From positions 1 to 64,000 of the forward strand of contig JAOPYO010000311.1 in NCBI GenBank assembly GCA_025964575.1: a stretch of DNA of 64,000 nt, read 5' to 3'. Under the pieces are notes generated by a model. The model was not told the origin of the DNA. It ran no database searches and worked only from the letters and a program-made list of their open reading frames with translations. The position numbers were made by a program, and so were the translations under genes. This document shows, piece by piece, positions 8,601 to 18,200 of this stretch. This DNA comes from Actinomycetes bacterium. GTDB taxonomy: Bacteria > Actinomycetota > Actinomycetes > Streptosporangiales > Streptosporangiaceae. Position 1 is the stretch's first letter, and each line of letters opens with the position of its first letter.

Positions 8601-11600
8601 CCCCGCCGCAGGCAAGATCATCGATCTGCCGTCCGCGCCCTGGCGGCACGAGCGGCACTGGGTGGCCCCGCGCCCGGCCCCGCGAGCGGACGAGCACCCG
8701 CTGCTCGGGGCGCACGTGGAACTGCCGGGCGAGGACCGGCACGCCTGGCGCGCCGACGTCGGCACCGCCGCGCAGCCCTGGCTTACCGAGCGGCACGTGC
8801 ATGGCACCACCCTGCTGCCCGCCGCGGCGCTGGCCGAGATGGCACTGGCGGCCGGGGCCGAAGCCCTCGGCGACGATGCCGTCAGCGTCAATGGCCTCAG
8901 GATAGAGCGCCTGCTCCCGCTGGAGGAGCACACCACCGTCACCACCACGTTCACCGTGGCCGATCAGCGCGTGGAGATCCACGCGCTGACCCCGGCCGGC
9001 ACCTGGGAGCGGCTGGCGTCCGCCGACGTCGGTCCGGACTCCGGGCCCAAGCCGAGGGCCGAGGCCGGGCCGGCGGTTCCTGTCGAACCCGCGGTGCGGG
9101 GCAGCCGGCACTATCGGCTGCACCCCGAGGTGTTCGACCACTGCCTGACCGTGCTCTGCACGGCGGCCGCGGCCCAGCTCGGTCCCGAGGCGAGGGGTGG
9201 TGAGAACACCGTCCTGCCCGATTCGATCGGGATGCTGCGGCTGTTCGGGCCGACGCACCGTGGAGGCCAGGCCCAGGCGGAGATCGTGGAGACCGAGCAC
9301 GGCCCGGTCGGCGCGGTACGCCTGCTCGGTGCCGATGGCGAGGTCCTCGTCGAGGCCACCGGTGTGGTGCTGCGCAGAGTCGCATCCGTGGAGGTGCCCG
9401 TTCCCCTGGGGGGCAAGCTCGTCGAGGTGGCCTGGCAGCAGTCCGAGACGCCCGAAGGCGGCGAGCCGGGCGGCTGGATCGTCCTCGGCGACGGCGTACT
9501 GACGTGCCCTGACCAGGTCGCGGCCGCCGTGGACTGGGACGACACCGAGACGTCCGTGCGAGCGGTGCTCACAGGGTCCCCCCGGCATATCGTGCTCGCC
9601 CCGCCTGCCGATCTGGTGGACGAGCGACTGGTCCTCGCGGTCACCGGCGCGGCCCGCGCGTTGGCCTCGGTGCAGGCTGGGGTGTCGCCCGGCGGGAAGA
9701 TCCCGCCGAGGCTGTGGATCGCCACCCGTGGCGCGCTGGCCGTGGGTACAGGGGAGACCGGCAATCCCCGGCAGGCGTTCGTCCGGGCGCTGGTCAGGGT
9801 CCTCGGCTTCGAGCACCCGTCACTGCGCACCACCCTGATCGACCTTCCGTTGAGTGGCGGGGAGTCCCGCACGGACGACGCCGCGAAAGCGGGACTGCTC
9901 ACGGAACTGGCCGCCGACGCGGCCGACACCGAGGTCGCCTATCGCGACGGCGTGCGGTACGTCGCTCGAATCCAGGCCGCCGCACTCGGCCAGAGCAAGC
10001 CGAAGAAGATCGTGCGGCGCGGCGGGTCGTACATCATCACCGGCGGTTATGGCGGGATCGGCCTGGTCACCGCGCGGCTGCTGGCCGAGCGCGGCGCCGG
10101 GCGAATCGTGCTGTCCGGCCGGTCCGGGCCCAAGCCCGACGCCGAGAAGATCCTCGCCAAGCTGCGGGAGAGCGGCGTCGACGTCGGGGTGATCCTCGGC
10201 GACATCGCCGAGCCCGGGGTCGCCGAGCGCCTGGTCGCGGTCGCCCAGGAGGACGGCATCCGGCTGTGCGGCGTGGTGCACGGTGCGGCCGGGATGGATG
10301 ACAGGCTGATCGCCGACCTGGGCGCCGAGGATCTCCACAGGGTGTGGACGCCGAAGGTCGGTGGCGCCTGGCGTCTCCATGAGGCGACCGAAGATCTCGA
10401 GCTCGACTGGTGGCTGGTCCACTCCAGCGCCGCGGCGCTGCTCGGCTCACCCGGGCAGGGTTCGTACGCTGCGGCCAACGCGGCGCTCGACGCGCTGGTC
10501 GAATGGCGCCGGGCTCTGGGACTGCCCGCGACGACGATCAACTGGGGCACCTGGTCGCAGGTCGGCGGAGCCGCCGACCTCAGCATTGTCACCGGGGGTT
10601 CGCCCACCACAGGGGTGATCGAGCCGATCAGCCCGGCCGAAGGCCGGGAGGCACTGGAGGCGCTGCTCGCCCACGACCGGGCCGCGACCGGTGTGGTCCG
10701 CTTCGACGCGCTGACGGCACTCAGCCTGTTCCCCGAGATCACCGGCATGCCGTACTTCGCCGCGCTGGTCAGCGAGGCCGAGCTGCGGCAGGCCGCCTAC
10801 TCGAACGGCGAGGACGGTGACTGGCCGGGCCCCGAGGTGTTCAAGGAGCTGGAGCCGGCCCTGGCCCGACGCATGATCTCCGACCGGGTGCGCTGGCGGA
10901 TCGCCACCGTGCTGGGCTACGGCCCCGAGCAGTTGGACCCGGCAGTGCCGCTCACCGACCTGGGGCTCGACTCCCTGGTGGCGGTTCGGATCAAGAGCGG
11001 CGTGGAGCATGACCTGGGGCTGACCGTGCCCCCGGCGATCCTGCTGCAGGGTGCCAGCGTCGGTTCCTTCGAGGCCTGGGCGGCCGGCGAGCTCGGGCTC
11101 GGCGACGCACCGGTGCCCGGGCCCGTCGTGCCGGTCGACGACTCGTCCTACGTCATGCCCCGGGACGCCGCCGAGCGACTGGCCGTACGGATCTTCGAGG
11201 AGGTCCTCGGGCTCACCCGGATCAGCGTCGCCGCCGACTTCTTCGTCGAGCTGGGCGGCCAGGACCATCAGGCCGACGAGGTCGTCCGGCATCTCACCGC
11301 CGAGCTGGGATGTGAGCTCAACCGGTCCGAACTGTTCGTCACCCCGACCGCCGAGCACGTCGCGGAGATCATCCGTGGCGCCGAGGAGGAGGCGGCGCGC
11401 CAGACCGTACGCCCTCTGCAACAGCACGGGACGCGGCTGCCGTTCTTCTCGGCGCATCCGGCGGGCGGCACCACCGGCGTCTACCAGCAGTTGGCCTCGC
11501 TGCTCGGGACCGACCAGCCCTTCTACGGGCTGGAGCGGTTCGAGGACGCGCCCAGTGTCGAGGAGCGGTGCGCGCGGTACGTGGAGCATCTGCGGCAGGC

Positions 11601-12246
11601 GCAGCCCGAGGGCCCGTTCCGGCTCGGTGGCTGGTCCTTCGGCGGAGTGCTCGCCTACGAGACCGCCCGCCAGCTGGTGGCGGCCGGTCGCGAGGTCGAG
11701 ATGGTCGTGCTGTTCGACGCCGGGGTGCCTCGGCCGGTGGAGGACGAGGCCGACGCGCTGGCCAAGCGGTTCTCCGCCTTCGTCGGATACCTCAACACGA
11801 CCTACAACCTGGACCTTGTCCTGACCTACGACGAGCTGGCAGGCCTGTCCGAGGAGGCCCAGTTCGCGATGGTCATGGAGCGGGCGGCTCCGTTGATGGA
11901 GATCCTGCCCCCGGCGGTCCTGCACCACCAGCTCACCTCGCATCAGGACACCCGGTCCCTGGAGGCCTACCAGCCGCAGCCGTACGACGGCAGGGTGGTG
12001 CTCTACCGCGCTCCTGACCCGACTCCCTGGGGACTGGACGTCGGTGAACGCTACGCGCTCGACGAGACCAACGGTTTCGGTGAGCTCTGCTCCAATCTGG
12101 AGATCGTCTGGATCCCCCAGACGCATCACCTGAATCTGCTCGACCCGCCCGGTGTGGAGGCCATCGCCGCGCACCTGGGTGAACAGCTTGCTGGAGGCGC
12201 GCCAGTAAACGACCCATCCCGCACCCCGGAGGTTATTGATGTCTGA
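5665..12246 (+). CDS. Single-module type I PKS with Pks13-like ends (ACP-KS-AT-DH-KR-ACP-ACP*-TE)
   Basis: This is a 2193-residue polyketide synthase. Domains in order: N-terminal ACP (~20-95, FGLASRDAV as in Pks13-type loading carriers); KS (~115-545, C288, H423, H463); AT (~645-930, GHSMG with S738, substrate motif GAGH 837-840); DH fold (~1008-1250); KR (nucleotide site TGGYGGIG, S1588, Y1601, MDD so probably B-type); ACP with GLDSL (S1770); a second carrier whose Ser position is Asp (D1867 in GGQDH); and thioesterase (GGWSFGG S1991, D2018, H2155). There is no ER. In the DH the usual HxxxG His is Arg (R1043). One condensation followed by ketoreduction and TE release would give an alpha-alkyl-beta-hydroxy acyl product. 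Loading presumably needs a fatty acyl-AMP ligase, which is not in the window. It overlaps the Ccr gene. Confidence 0.95.
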   Translation: MQLNDRSRVAQDESPAVTGDSVRHYLIDQVARRSRIAIDEVDPDRPLEEFGLASRDAVAIAGELEQMLGRSLPATLVWEYPTINRLSAALASGEDAAPAAPAEAAVQAAAVKSVADEPIAVVGIGCRFPGGVTGPESYWNLLTAGGDAIREVPEGRWDAFHDGSPEVADLLAKTTKLGGFIEDIAGFDAQFFGITPREASVMDPQQRFVLEVAWEALENAGIAPATLRGSRTGVFVGVSAPEYAAFTASDFARLEAFTATGAALSIIANRLSYLLDLRGPSMIVDTACSSSLVSTHLAVQALHSGEADVALAGGVNLLLSPTITMTFDQAGGTASDGRCKAFDASADGMVRAEGCGVVVLKRLSDARRDGDRVLALVKGSGVNSDGRSNGLVAPNSEAQKALLRDVYANAGIDTREVDYVEAHGTGTFLGDPIEAKAMGEVLGAGRAEDQPLLIGSVKSNLGHMESAAGMAGLIKTVLALSHQTLPASIHYREPNPHIPFDDLRLEVVAAEMPWPRRAHPARAGVSGFGFGGTNAHVILEGAGPQMVAPKPVSVRSYHLSDTTADRIGDHAAELVEWLENNEKVPLGDVAHTLNRRNGRGRARTTVVARDRAGLLDGLRALATGQPPPATVSGKALSAAPARPVWVFSGYGAQRPGMAQKLLAEEAAFAEAIDDLDPLFVEEAGFSLWELLEGGEAAAGNNGAGGPAQTMPMLFGIQIGLARMWASYGVTPSAVIGHSMGEVAAAVIAGALTIEDAVKVITRRSRLLTRLVGGGAMAVLGTSAGEVAELAADLPEVYAAVHSSPRQTVITGDADQVAVVVARAEEQGLLARMVQAEGAGHSPQVDPLLPLLREELAELHGSPGTPLAEGIKLYTTALEDPRALFEGATLDADYWAANLRNPVRLTGTVSAAAEDGHRTFVEINAHPILSHAVGETLEDVPGTLVTHTLKRGTKGQETDDTLTFHTRLATLAVHGHLVNPPAAGKIIDLPSAPWRHERHWVAPRPAPRADEHPLLGAHVELPGEDRHAWRADVGTAAQPWLTERHVHGTTLLPAAALAEMALAAGAEALGDDAVSVNGLRIERLLPLEEHTTVTTTFTVADQRVEIHALTPAGTWERLASADVGPDSGPKPRAEAGPAVPVEPAVRGSRHYRLHPEVFDHCLTVLCTAAAAQLGPEARGGENTVLPDSIGMLRLFGPTHRGGQAQAEIVETEHGPVGAVRLLGADGEVLVEATGVVLRRVASVEVPVPLGGKLVEVAWQQSETPEGGEPGGWIVLGDGVLTCPDQVAAAVDWDDTETSVRAVLTGSPRHIVLAPPADLVDERLVLAVTGAARALASVQAGVSPGGKIPPRLWIATRGALAVGTGETGNPRQAFVRALVRVLGFEHPSLRTTLIDLPLSGGESRTDDAAKAGLLTELAADAADTEVAYRDGVRYVARIQAAALGQSKPKKIVRRGGSYIITGGYGGIGLVTARLLAERGAGRIVLSGRSGPKPDAEKILAKLRESGVDVGVILGDIAEPGVAERLVAVAQEDGIRLCGVVHGAAGMDDRLIADLGAEDLHRVWTPKVGGAWRLHEATEDLELDWWLVHSSAAALLGSPGQGSYAAANAALDALVEWRRALGLPATTINWGTWSQVGGAADLSIVTGGSPTTGVIEPISPAEGREALEALLAHDRAATGVVRFDALTALSLFPEITGMPYFAALVSEAELRQAAYSNGEDGDWPGPEVFKELEPALARRMISDRVRWRIATVLGYGPEQLDPAVPLTDLGLDSLVAVRIKSGVEHDLGLTVPPAILLQGASVGSFEAWAAGELGLGDAPVPGPVVPVDDSSYVMPRDAAERLAVRIFEEVLGLTRISVAADFFVELGGQDHQADEVVRHLTAELGCELNRSELFVTPTAEHVAEIIRGAEEEAARQTVRPLQQHGTRLPFFSAHPAGGTTGVYQQLASLLGTDQPFYGLERFEDAPSVEERCARYVEHLRQAQPEGPFRLGGWSFGGVLAYETARQLVAAGREVEMVVLFDAGVPRPVEDEADALAKRFSAFVGYLNTTYNLDLVLTYDELAGLSEEAQFAMVMERAAPLMEILPPAVLHHQLTSHQDTRSLEAYQPQPYDGRVVLYRAPDPTPWGLDVGERYALDETNGFGELCSNLEIVWIPQTHHLNLLDPPGVEAIAAHLGEQLAGGAPVNDPSRTPEVIDV

Positions 12247-13555
12247 CCTGCTCGACGCCGTACGCGCGGGCGCTGAGACCGCCGAATTGCTCGACTGCGA
12301 GCTGCCGACCCGGTTCAGGGCCGCCTTCACGCTGAAGGACGAGGTCGGCATCTTCGAAGGCGAGACCGACAAGGACGTGCGTAGGTCACTGCACGTCGGC
12401 GAGGTCGAGATGCCGGAGTTGGCTCCTGACGAGTGCGTTGTCGCGGTCATGTCGGCTGCCATCAACTTCAACACCGTCTGGTCGGCGATCTTCGAGCCGA
12501 TCCCGACCTTCGCCTTTCTGGAGAAGTTCGGGCGCCAGGGCTGGAACGGTGCGCGGCACGACCTGCCCTACCACATCCTCGGCTCCGACGGCTCGGGCGT
12601 CGTCGTGCGTACCGGCATCGGCGTGAAGCACTGGAAGGTCGGGGACAAGGTCGTCATCTCCCCGTCCTATGTCGACGAGGAGGACCACGCCTCCTACGAC
12701 GACGGCATGATGACCGAGACCCAGCTGGCCTGGGGTTTCGAGACGAACTTCGGCTCACTCGGCGAGTACTGCATCGTCAAGGCCAACCAGCTGATCAAGA
12801 AGCCGCGTCACCTGAGCTGGGAGGAGTCGGCCTCCAACACGCTGTGCGCCTCGACGGCCTACCGCATGCTGGTCGGCAGGCACGGCGCGCGGATGAAGCA
12901 GGGCGACGTCGTCCTGGTCTGGGGCGGCACCGGCGGTCTGGGCGGCTATGCCACCCAGCTGGTCAAGAACGGCGGCGGCATCCCGGTCGCGGTGGTCGGC
13001 TCCGATGAGAAGGCCGACCTCGTCCGTGCACAGGGCTGCGAGCACGTCATCAACCGCAACGACCTGGAACTGGGCGAGCAGGGATTCCGGCATCCCAAGG
13101 CGGGCCGGATCCTCGGCGAGGCCGTGCGCCGGCTGGTCGGCGAGGACCCGCAGATCGTGTTCGAGTACCTCGGCCGCGAGACCTTCGGCGCCTCGGTCTA
13201 CGTCGCCAAGCGCGGCGGCAAGATCGTGACCTGTGGTTCCAGCACCGGCTACCGGCATGAGTACGACAACCGGTTCCTGTGGATGCGGCTCAAGAGCATC
13301 ATCGGCTCGCATGGCTTCAACTACAACGAGGCCGTGGAGACCAACCGGCTGATCAGCCTGGGCATGATCCACCCGACGCTCTCGCAGGTCTTTCCGCTGG
13401 AGGGTGCCGCGGAGGCCACCCGTGTGGTGCAGACCAACCAGCACATAGGCAAGGTCGCGGTCCTGTGCGCCGCCCAGGAGGAGAACCTCGGCATCGACGA
13501 CCACGCCTTGCGCGAGCGCATCGGCGAGGACAAGATCAACCTTTACCGCCGGTAA
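12239..13555 (+). CDS. ccr: Crotonyl-CoA carboxylase/reductase
   Basis: This 438-residue medium-chain dehydrogenase/reductase makes (2S)-alkylmalonyl-CoA extender units by NADPH-dependent reductive carboxylation of enoyl-CoA. The start ATG at 12239 follows GGAGG by six bases and overlaps the PKS stop by 8 bp, so the two proteins are co-translated. Family residues for CO2 binding are present: Asn in INFNTVW, Phe-Glu in WGFETNFG, and His in IIGSHG. The nucleotide site is VWGGTGGLGGYATQ. The residue after that His is Gly, where primary-metabolism Ccr has Phe (GSHF, from memory), and the region before STAYR is also different (LCASTAYR). This suggests a dedicated secondary-metabolism paralogue, possibly with a wider acyl pocket. 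It fits the atypical AT motif of the PKS. Confidence 0.93.
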   Translation: MSDLLDAVRAGAETAELLDCELPTRFRAAFTLKDEVGIFEGETDKDVRRSLHVGEVEMPELAPDECVVAVMSAAINFNTVWSAIFEPIPTFAFLEKFGRQGWNGARHDLPYHILGSDGSGVVVRTGIGVKHWKVGDKVVISPSYVDEEDHASYDDGMMTETQLAWGFETNFGSLGEYCIVKANQLIKKPRHLSWEESASNTLCASTAYRMLVGRHGARMKQGDVVLVWGGTGGLGGYATQLVKNGGGIPVAVVGSDEKADLVRAQGCEHVINRNDLELGEQGFRHPKAGRILGEAVRRLVGEDPQIVFEYLGRETFGASVYVAKRGGKIVTCGSSTGYRHEYDNRFLWMRLKSIIGSHGFNYNEAVETNRLISLGMIHPTLSQVFPLEGAAEATRVVQTNQHIGKVAVLCAAQEENLGIDDHALRERIGEDKINLYRR

Positions 13556-15149
13556 TCGCCTCGCGTTCCTCGGCGGGCTCCTCCGGGGGCCTGCCGAGGT
13601 CGGTCACGAATCTCTGGTTGAGGGCGATCCTCAGGCGGCGGATGGGGCCGCGGGTTTCCGGGGCCTGGATGCCGTCGATCTCCGGGCGTCCCAGCGGGAT
13701 GGCAGGGGGCGGCCTCTCGTCGAGGATCGGCGCCAGCTCTTCCGGGGTGGGTGGCCGCTCGACCTCGATGTACTCCCCGTGCGGCAGCTGCTTGATGACC
13801 CCGGTCTCCACTCCGTGCTTGACCATGTGCCGTTCCCGGAGCTGCAGACCCAGGCACATCCGGTACGCCACGACGTAGGCGATCACCGGCCCCAGGAACA
13901 CGGCGAACCGGAAGAACCAGGTCGTCCAGAACAGGGGGATGTCGAAGCGGTCGGCGATCACGTCGTTGCCGCCCGCAGCCCACAGCACGCCGTAGAAGGT
14001 GACGCCCGCGGCTCCGATGGCGGTGCGCACCGGCACGTCCCTCGGCCGGTCCAGCAGATGGTGGATCTCGTGATCACCGGTGACCCAGCGTTCGAGGAAG
14101 GGATAGGCCGCCAGCCCGGTGAACAGGACCCCGGGCACCACCACGGCGGGGACGAGCACGCTCATCGGCAGTGTGTAACCCCAGAAGTTGATCTCCCAGG
14201 CGGGCATGATCCGCAGCGCGCCCTCCAGGAAGCCCATGTACCAGTCGGGCTGCGAGCCCGAACTGATCGCGGCCGGGTCGTACGGACCGAACAGCCAGAT
14301 GGGGTTGATCTGGAAGAAGGTGGCCAGCAAGGCGGTGACCCCGATGACCCAGAGGAAGAATGCGGTGGTCTTGCCGATGAAGGTCGGGAAGAACGGATAA
14401 CCCCGTACGGTCCGGTTGCTGCTGCCCTTTCCGGGGAACTGCGTGTGGGTCTGCCGCCAGGTGAGCACTACGGCGTGCAGCGGGATCAGGGCCAGCAGGA
14501 TGCCCGGGATGAGCAGGATATGGATGGTGAACAGCCGGGGGATCAGGTCCTGTCCTGGAAAGCCGCCCGAACCGAACAGGAAGAACATGAGGTAGCTGCC
14601 GACGACCGGGAGCGACAGGATCACCCCGTAGAGGATCCGCAGCCCGGTCCCGGACAGCAGGTCGTCCGGGAGTGAGTAGCCGAACAGGCCGTTGACCAGC
14701 ACCAGCATGAACAGGACGACGCCGATCAGCCAGTTGAGCTCGCGTGGCTTGCGAAAGGCCCCGGTGAAGAAGTTGCGCAGCATGTGGATGACGATCGCCG
14801 CCAGGAACAAGATGGTCGCCCAGTGATGGATCTGCCGCATCAGCAGCCCGCCCCGGACGTCCAGGCTGATGTTCAGCGTCGAGGCGTACGCCTCGCTCAT
14901 CCGCATTCCGCGCAGCGGGACGTACGACCCGTTGTAGACGACCTCGGTCATGCTCGGCCGGAAGAACAGGGTCAGGAAGACCCCGGTCAACAGGATGATG
15001 AAGAACGAGTACATGGCGATCTCGCCGAGCAGGAAGCTCCAGTGGTCAGGAAAGGCCTTCTTCATGGCCTTGCTGAGGAACTTCGCAGGACCGAATCGGT
15101 CGTCGACCGCCTTGGCCGTAGCGGTCAGTGCCTTCGAGGGATCGGCCAT
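13536..15149 (-). CDS. qcrB: Cytochrome bc1 complex cytochrome b subunit, stand-alone paralogue
   Basis: This 537-residue protein matches actinobacterial QcrB closely. It has THWSFLLGEIA-like opening residues (DHWSFLLGEIA), the haem-ligating pairs in RQIHHWATILFLAAIVIHMLRN and FTIHILLIPGILLALIPLH, the Qo-site motif PDWY, and the tail HGVETGVIKQLPHGEYIE. The start ATG at 15149 is chosen because GGAGG sits five bases upstream. QcrB carries electrons from menaquinol in the bc1-aa3 supercomplex. Normally it lies in a ctaE-qcrCAB operon, but no qcrC or qcrA is nearby, so this is probably a second copy. Its 3' end overlaps the convergent ccr gene by 20 bp. Confidence 0.93.
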   Translation of the reverse strand: MADPSKALTATAKAVDDRFGPAKFLSKAMKKAFPDHWSFLLGEIAMYSFFIILLTGVFLTLFFRPSMTEVVYNGSYVPLRGMRMSEAYASTLNISLDVRGGLLMRQIHHWATILFLAAIVIHMLRNFFTGAFRKPRELNWLIGVVLFMLVLVNGLFGYSLPDDLLSGTGLRILYGVILSLPVVGSYLMFFLFGSGGFPGQDLIPRLFTIHILLIPGILLALIPLHAVVLTWRQTHTQFPGKGSSNRTVRGYPFFPTFIGKTTAFFLWVIGVTALLATFFQINPIWLFGPYDPAAISSGSQPDWYMGFLEGALRIMPAWEINFWGYTLPMSVLVPAVVVPGVLFTGLAAYPFLERWVTGDHEIHHLLDRPRDVPVRTAIGAAGVTFYGVLWAAGGNDVIADRFDIPLFWTTWFFRFAVFLGPVIAYVVAYRMCLGLQLRERHMVKHGVETGVIKQLPHGEYIEVERPPTPEELAPILDERPPPAIPLGRPEIDGIQAPETRGPIRRLRIALNQRFVTDLGRPPEEPAEEREAITGGKG

Positions 15150-15375
15150 GCGGACCTCCAGGTCACCCATACCACTGTCGGCCCTACCCAGGAAGACGGG
15201 CTGGATATCCCAATCTGTACATTTTCTACGGCCGAACCTGGCCTTAGGTCGATCTACACTGGCGCGCGGCCCATGGACCAAGTCATGATTTCCCCCACAG
15301 TTGTTGCGCAAGTAACCACACATCGCCTCCGCACTGTGCGTTACTGGAGAGTAATGATCGGCTGGAGGTATGTGT

Positions 15376-16656
15376 GTGACAGACGACTCGAATGCATCCG
15401 CTCTGTCTCGCCCACCCTGGGCCGACATCCCCCAGGAACTGGCCGAGATGATCAGGCCCCACCTCGACGAGGTGGCGGACGACATGATCCAGGAGATCCA
15501 GGCGCGGGTCCGGGAGTACTCCCGGCCTGGTGACGGACCGTATTCGGCCACTCTGCGGCTGGCCGTCGAGCGCGTCCTGCAGTACTTCGTGGACCGAATC
15601 GGCTCGCCCGACACACCGGCCGAGGCCGTCACCGACTTCTTCCGCGCGATCGGCCGTGGTGAGGCGGGGGAGGGGCGCGGCCTCGACGCGATGCAGGCCG
15701 CCACTCGGGTCGGTGGTCTGATCGCCTGGCGGTGGATCTCCGAAGGGGCCGTCAAGCTGGACATCGTCTCCAGCGTCGTGGCGACCCTCGGCGAGGCCAT
15801 GCTCATGTTCCAGGACGAACTGGCTGCGGCGGCCGCGGAGGGCTACGCCCAGGCCAGGTCCGCCGCCGTCGGTGAAATGCAGCGTCGTCGTCGGCGCCTG
15901 CTCGACCTGCTGCTCAGCACCCCGCCCTCCAGTATGGACGCGATCGCCGACCTGGCCGCCGCCGCGCACTGGCCGCTGCCCCGTACGGTGGCAGCCGTCG
16001 CGCTGGGCGGTAACCACCAGGACGCTCGGCTGCCCGCGCTGCCCCCCGACATCCTCGCCGATCTCACCCGGCGCCAGCCGTCACTGATCATTCCGGACCC
16101 GGACGGGCCCGGCCGGGCCAAGCTGATCGATCGGGCGCTGGGCGACTGTGTCGCCGCTGTCGGGCCGACGATGCCCCTCAACGAGGCGGGCCGCTCGATG
16201 CAGTGGGCCCGCCAGACGCTCGCCCTCAGCCAGCGGGGGATCATCAAAGACACCGGCGTGGTGCGTTGTGTCGAGCACATCTCGACATTGATCGTCTTTC
16301 AGGACGAGGATCTGCTGGAGTCCCTTGCCGGGCTGCGGTTGGCGCCGCTGGCCCATCTGCGTCCCAGCCAGCAGGACCGGCTGGCCGAGACGTTGCTGGC
16401 CTGGCTGCAGTCCGGGCGCAACGCCAACGAGGTGGCCATGCGACTGCACGTCCACCCGCAGACCGTGCGCTACCGGTTGCGCCAGCTCGAGGACCTGTTC
16501 GGGGACCAACTGCTGGATCCCGACCTGCGGTTCGATCTGGAGATCGTGCTGCGCGCCCGGCGTCTGCTCATGGTTCAGGGCGAGAGCCTCGCCGTGGAGG
16601 TCACCGGCCCCAACAAGGCGGTGGCCGCCGGCGAGGTCATCGCCCTCCGCCCCTAA
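15376..16656 (+). CDS. PucR/CdaR-type transcriptional regulator
   Basis: This is a cytosolic regulator of about 426 residues. The N-terminal ~170 residues are helical without a recognised ligand motif. The C-terminus carries the PucR-type helix-turn-helix NANEVAMRLHVHPQTVRYRLRQLEDLFG. GTG at 15376 is preferred because GGAGG ends seven bases before it; the ATG two codons earlier is only one base from that site. PucR-type proteins in actinomycetes regulate fatty-acid, purine or secondary metabolism. It is divergent from the qcrB paralogue, and control of that gene is a reasonable guess without direct support. Confidence 0.85.
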   Translation: MTDDSNASALSRPPWADIPQELAEMIRPHLDEVADDMIQEIQARVREYSRPGDGPYSATLRLAVERVLQYFVDRIGSPDTPAEAVTDFFRAIGRGEAGEGRGLDAMQAATRVGGLIAWRWISEGAVKLDIVSSVVATLGEAMLMFQDELAAAAAEGYAQARSAAVGEMQRRRRRLLDLLLSTPPSSMDAIADLAAAAHWPLPRTVAAVALGGNHQDARLPALPPDILADLTRRQPSLIIPDPDGPGRAKLIDRALGDCVAAVGPTMPLNEAGRSMQWARQTLALSQRGIIKDTGVVRCVEHISTLIVFQDEDLLESLAGLRLAPLAHLRPSQQDRLAETLLAWLQSGRNANEVAMRLHVHPQTVRYRLRQLEDLFGDQLLDPDLRFDLEIVLRARRLLMVQGESLAVEVTGPNKAVAAGEVIALRP

Positions 16657-16666
16657 GGGGCCCTCG

Positions 16667-18142
16667 CTAGGGGCCGATGTCCCAGGTATGGACGGGCTTG
16701 TTGGTGTGCATGCGCTCGATGTACGCATTGGTCATCAGGCGCAGACTGGCGTGCCGGTCCAGTCCGGAGGACTCCTCGATCGCGTGCAGGGTCGCCGTCT
16801 GCCAGGCGGCACCGGTCTGGCCGGTGCGGCAGCGCTGCTCGATGACGCCGAGCAGCTGCTCGCGGCGCGACTGACTCACGCCCCAGCGTTCGAGGCCCTC
16901 ATGGGCCATCGGCAGCAGTCGCCGCAGGACCAGCTCGGACGCGGGCAGTTCACCGAGCCCCGGCCAGTACAGCGGCGCCTCGATCCCGTACCGGGCCGCG
17001 CTGTGCAGGTTGTCCTCCGCTGCCTTGAACGGGAGCTGCGACCACACCGGCCGGTCCTCTTCCGCGAGATAGCGGACCAGCCCGTAGTAGAAGGCGCCAT
17101 TGGCGATCACGTCCGCGACGGTCGGCCCGGCCGGCAGCACCCGGTTCTCCACCCGCAGATGCGGCTTGCCCTTGACCACCGCGTACACCGGCCGGTTCCA
17201 CCGGTAAACCGTGCCGTTGTGCAGGGTGAGTTCGCCCAGCTCGGGGATGTCCCCGCGGGTCAGGGTGGCTTCCGGATCCTCGTCCTCGCAGATGGGCAGC
17301 AGAGCCGGGAAGAACCGGGTGTTCTCCTCGAACAGATCGAAGACCGAGGTGATCCAGCGTTCGCCGAACCACACCCGCGGCCGTACGCCCTGGCTCTTCA
17401 GCTCCTGCGGCCTGGTGTCGGTGGCCTGCTCGAACAGGGTGATGCGGGTCTCGTGCCAGAGCTCCTGGCCGAACAGGAACGGTGAGTTGGCGGCGATCGC
17501 CACCTGGGGGCCGGCGATGGCCTGCGCCGCATTCCAGTACGGCCCGAAGCTGTCCGGGCTCACCTGCAGATGGAACTGGACGCTCGTGCAGGCGGCCTCG
17601 GGGGTGATGCAGTCGGCGTAAACATCCAGCCGCTCGACTCCGTCGACCACGATGTGCATGTCCTCGCCCCGGGCCGCGAAGATCTGCTCGTTGAGAAGTT
17701 TGTAGCGCTGGTTGTGGGAAAGGGTGCCCAGATGGATGTCGGACTCCCGCAACGTCGGCAGGATGCCGATCATCACCAGCCGGCCGCCGACGCTCCGGGC
17801 GCCCTTCTCGGCCAGGTTCAGGTTGTCGCGGACCTCCTTCTCGAGTTCACCGGCGCTGCCCAGCTCCCGCGGCGGCACGTTGATCTCGAGGTTGAACTGG
17901 CCCAGCTCTGTCTCCCAGGCCGGATCGGCGATCGCGTCCAGGACTTCGTTGTTGCGCATCAGCGGGTCGCCTGTCCCGTCGACCAGGTTGAGCTCGATCT
18001 CCAGCCCGATGTGCGGTTGATTGAACTCGAACTGCGACTCCTGGAGCATGCGAGCGAGCACGTCGAGGCAGCGGTGCACCTTCTCCCGGTACCGCCGCCG
18101 GTCGTCCCGACTGACCGAGATCCGGGTGACATCCTTCCCCAT
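16667..18142 (-). CDS. Glutamate-cysteine ligase family protein (GCS2)
   Basis: This 491-residue ATP-grasp-like ligase belongs to the GCS2 family (gamma-glutamyl ligases such as EgtA, YbdK and GshA-type enzymes). Features are HIGLEIELNLVD near the N-terminus, the block TELGQFNLEINVPP that binds the amino-acid substrate, MHIVVDGVERLDVYAD, and VENRVLPAGPT. The start ATG at 18142 has only a weak CCAGGT upstream, so a few residues could be added or lost. Members join glutamate to cysteine or to other amines. Without neighbouring ergothioneine or mycothiol genes the product cannot be fixed. Confidence 0.85.
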   Translation of the reverse strand: MGKDVTRISVSRDDRRRYREKVHRCLDVLARMLQESQFEFNQPHIGLEIELNLVDGTGDPLMRNNEVLDAIADPAWETELGQFNLEINVPPRELGSAGELEKEVRDNLNLAEKGARSVGGRLVMIGILPTLRESDIHLGTLSHNQRYKLLNEQIFAARGEDMHIVVDGVERLDVYADCITPEAACTSVQFHLQVSPDSFGPYWNAAQAIAGPQVAIAANSPFLFGQELWHETRITLFEQATDTRPQELKSQGVRPRVWFGERWITSVFDLFEENTRFFPALLPICEDEDPEATLTRGDIPELGELTLHNGTVYRWNRPVYAVVKGKPHLRVENRVLPAGPTVADVIANGAFYYGLVRYLAEEDRPVWSQLPFKAAEDNLHSAARYGIEAPLYWPGLGELPASELVLRRLLPMAHEGLERWGVSQSRREQLLGVIEQRCRTGQTGAAWQTATLHAIEESSGLDRHASLRLMTNAYIERMHTNKPVHTWDIGP

Positions 18143-18200
18143 ACCTGGACATCTGCCCCCATACGGTCGACGAAACACCCCGGGGTCGCGGATCGTTCCC

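Noticed and set aside
10447-12474. 675-residue antisense frame over the PKS C-terminus and ccr start
   Set aside because: Shadow of the KR/ACP/TE coding sequence; no ribosome site or recognisable domain.
16648-16666. CCCCTAAGGGG as a terminator between the PucR and GCS2 genes
   Set aside because: Very short stem that contains the stop codon; chance occurrence in GC-rich DNA is likely.
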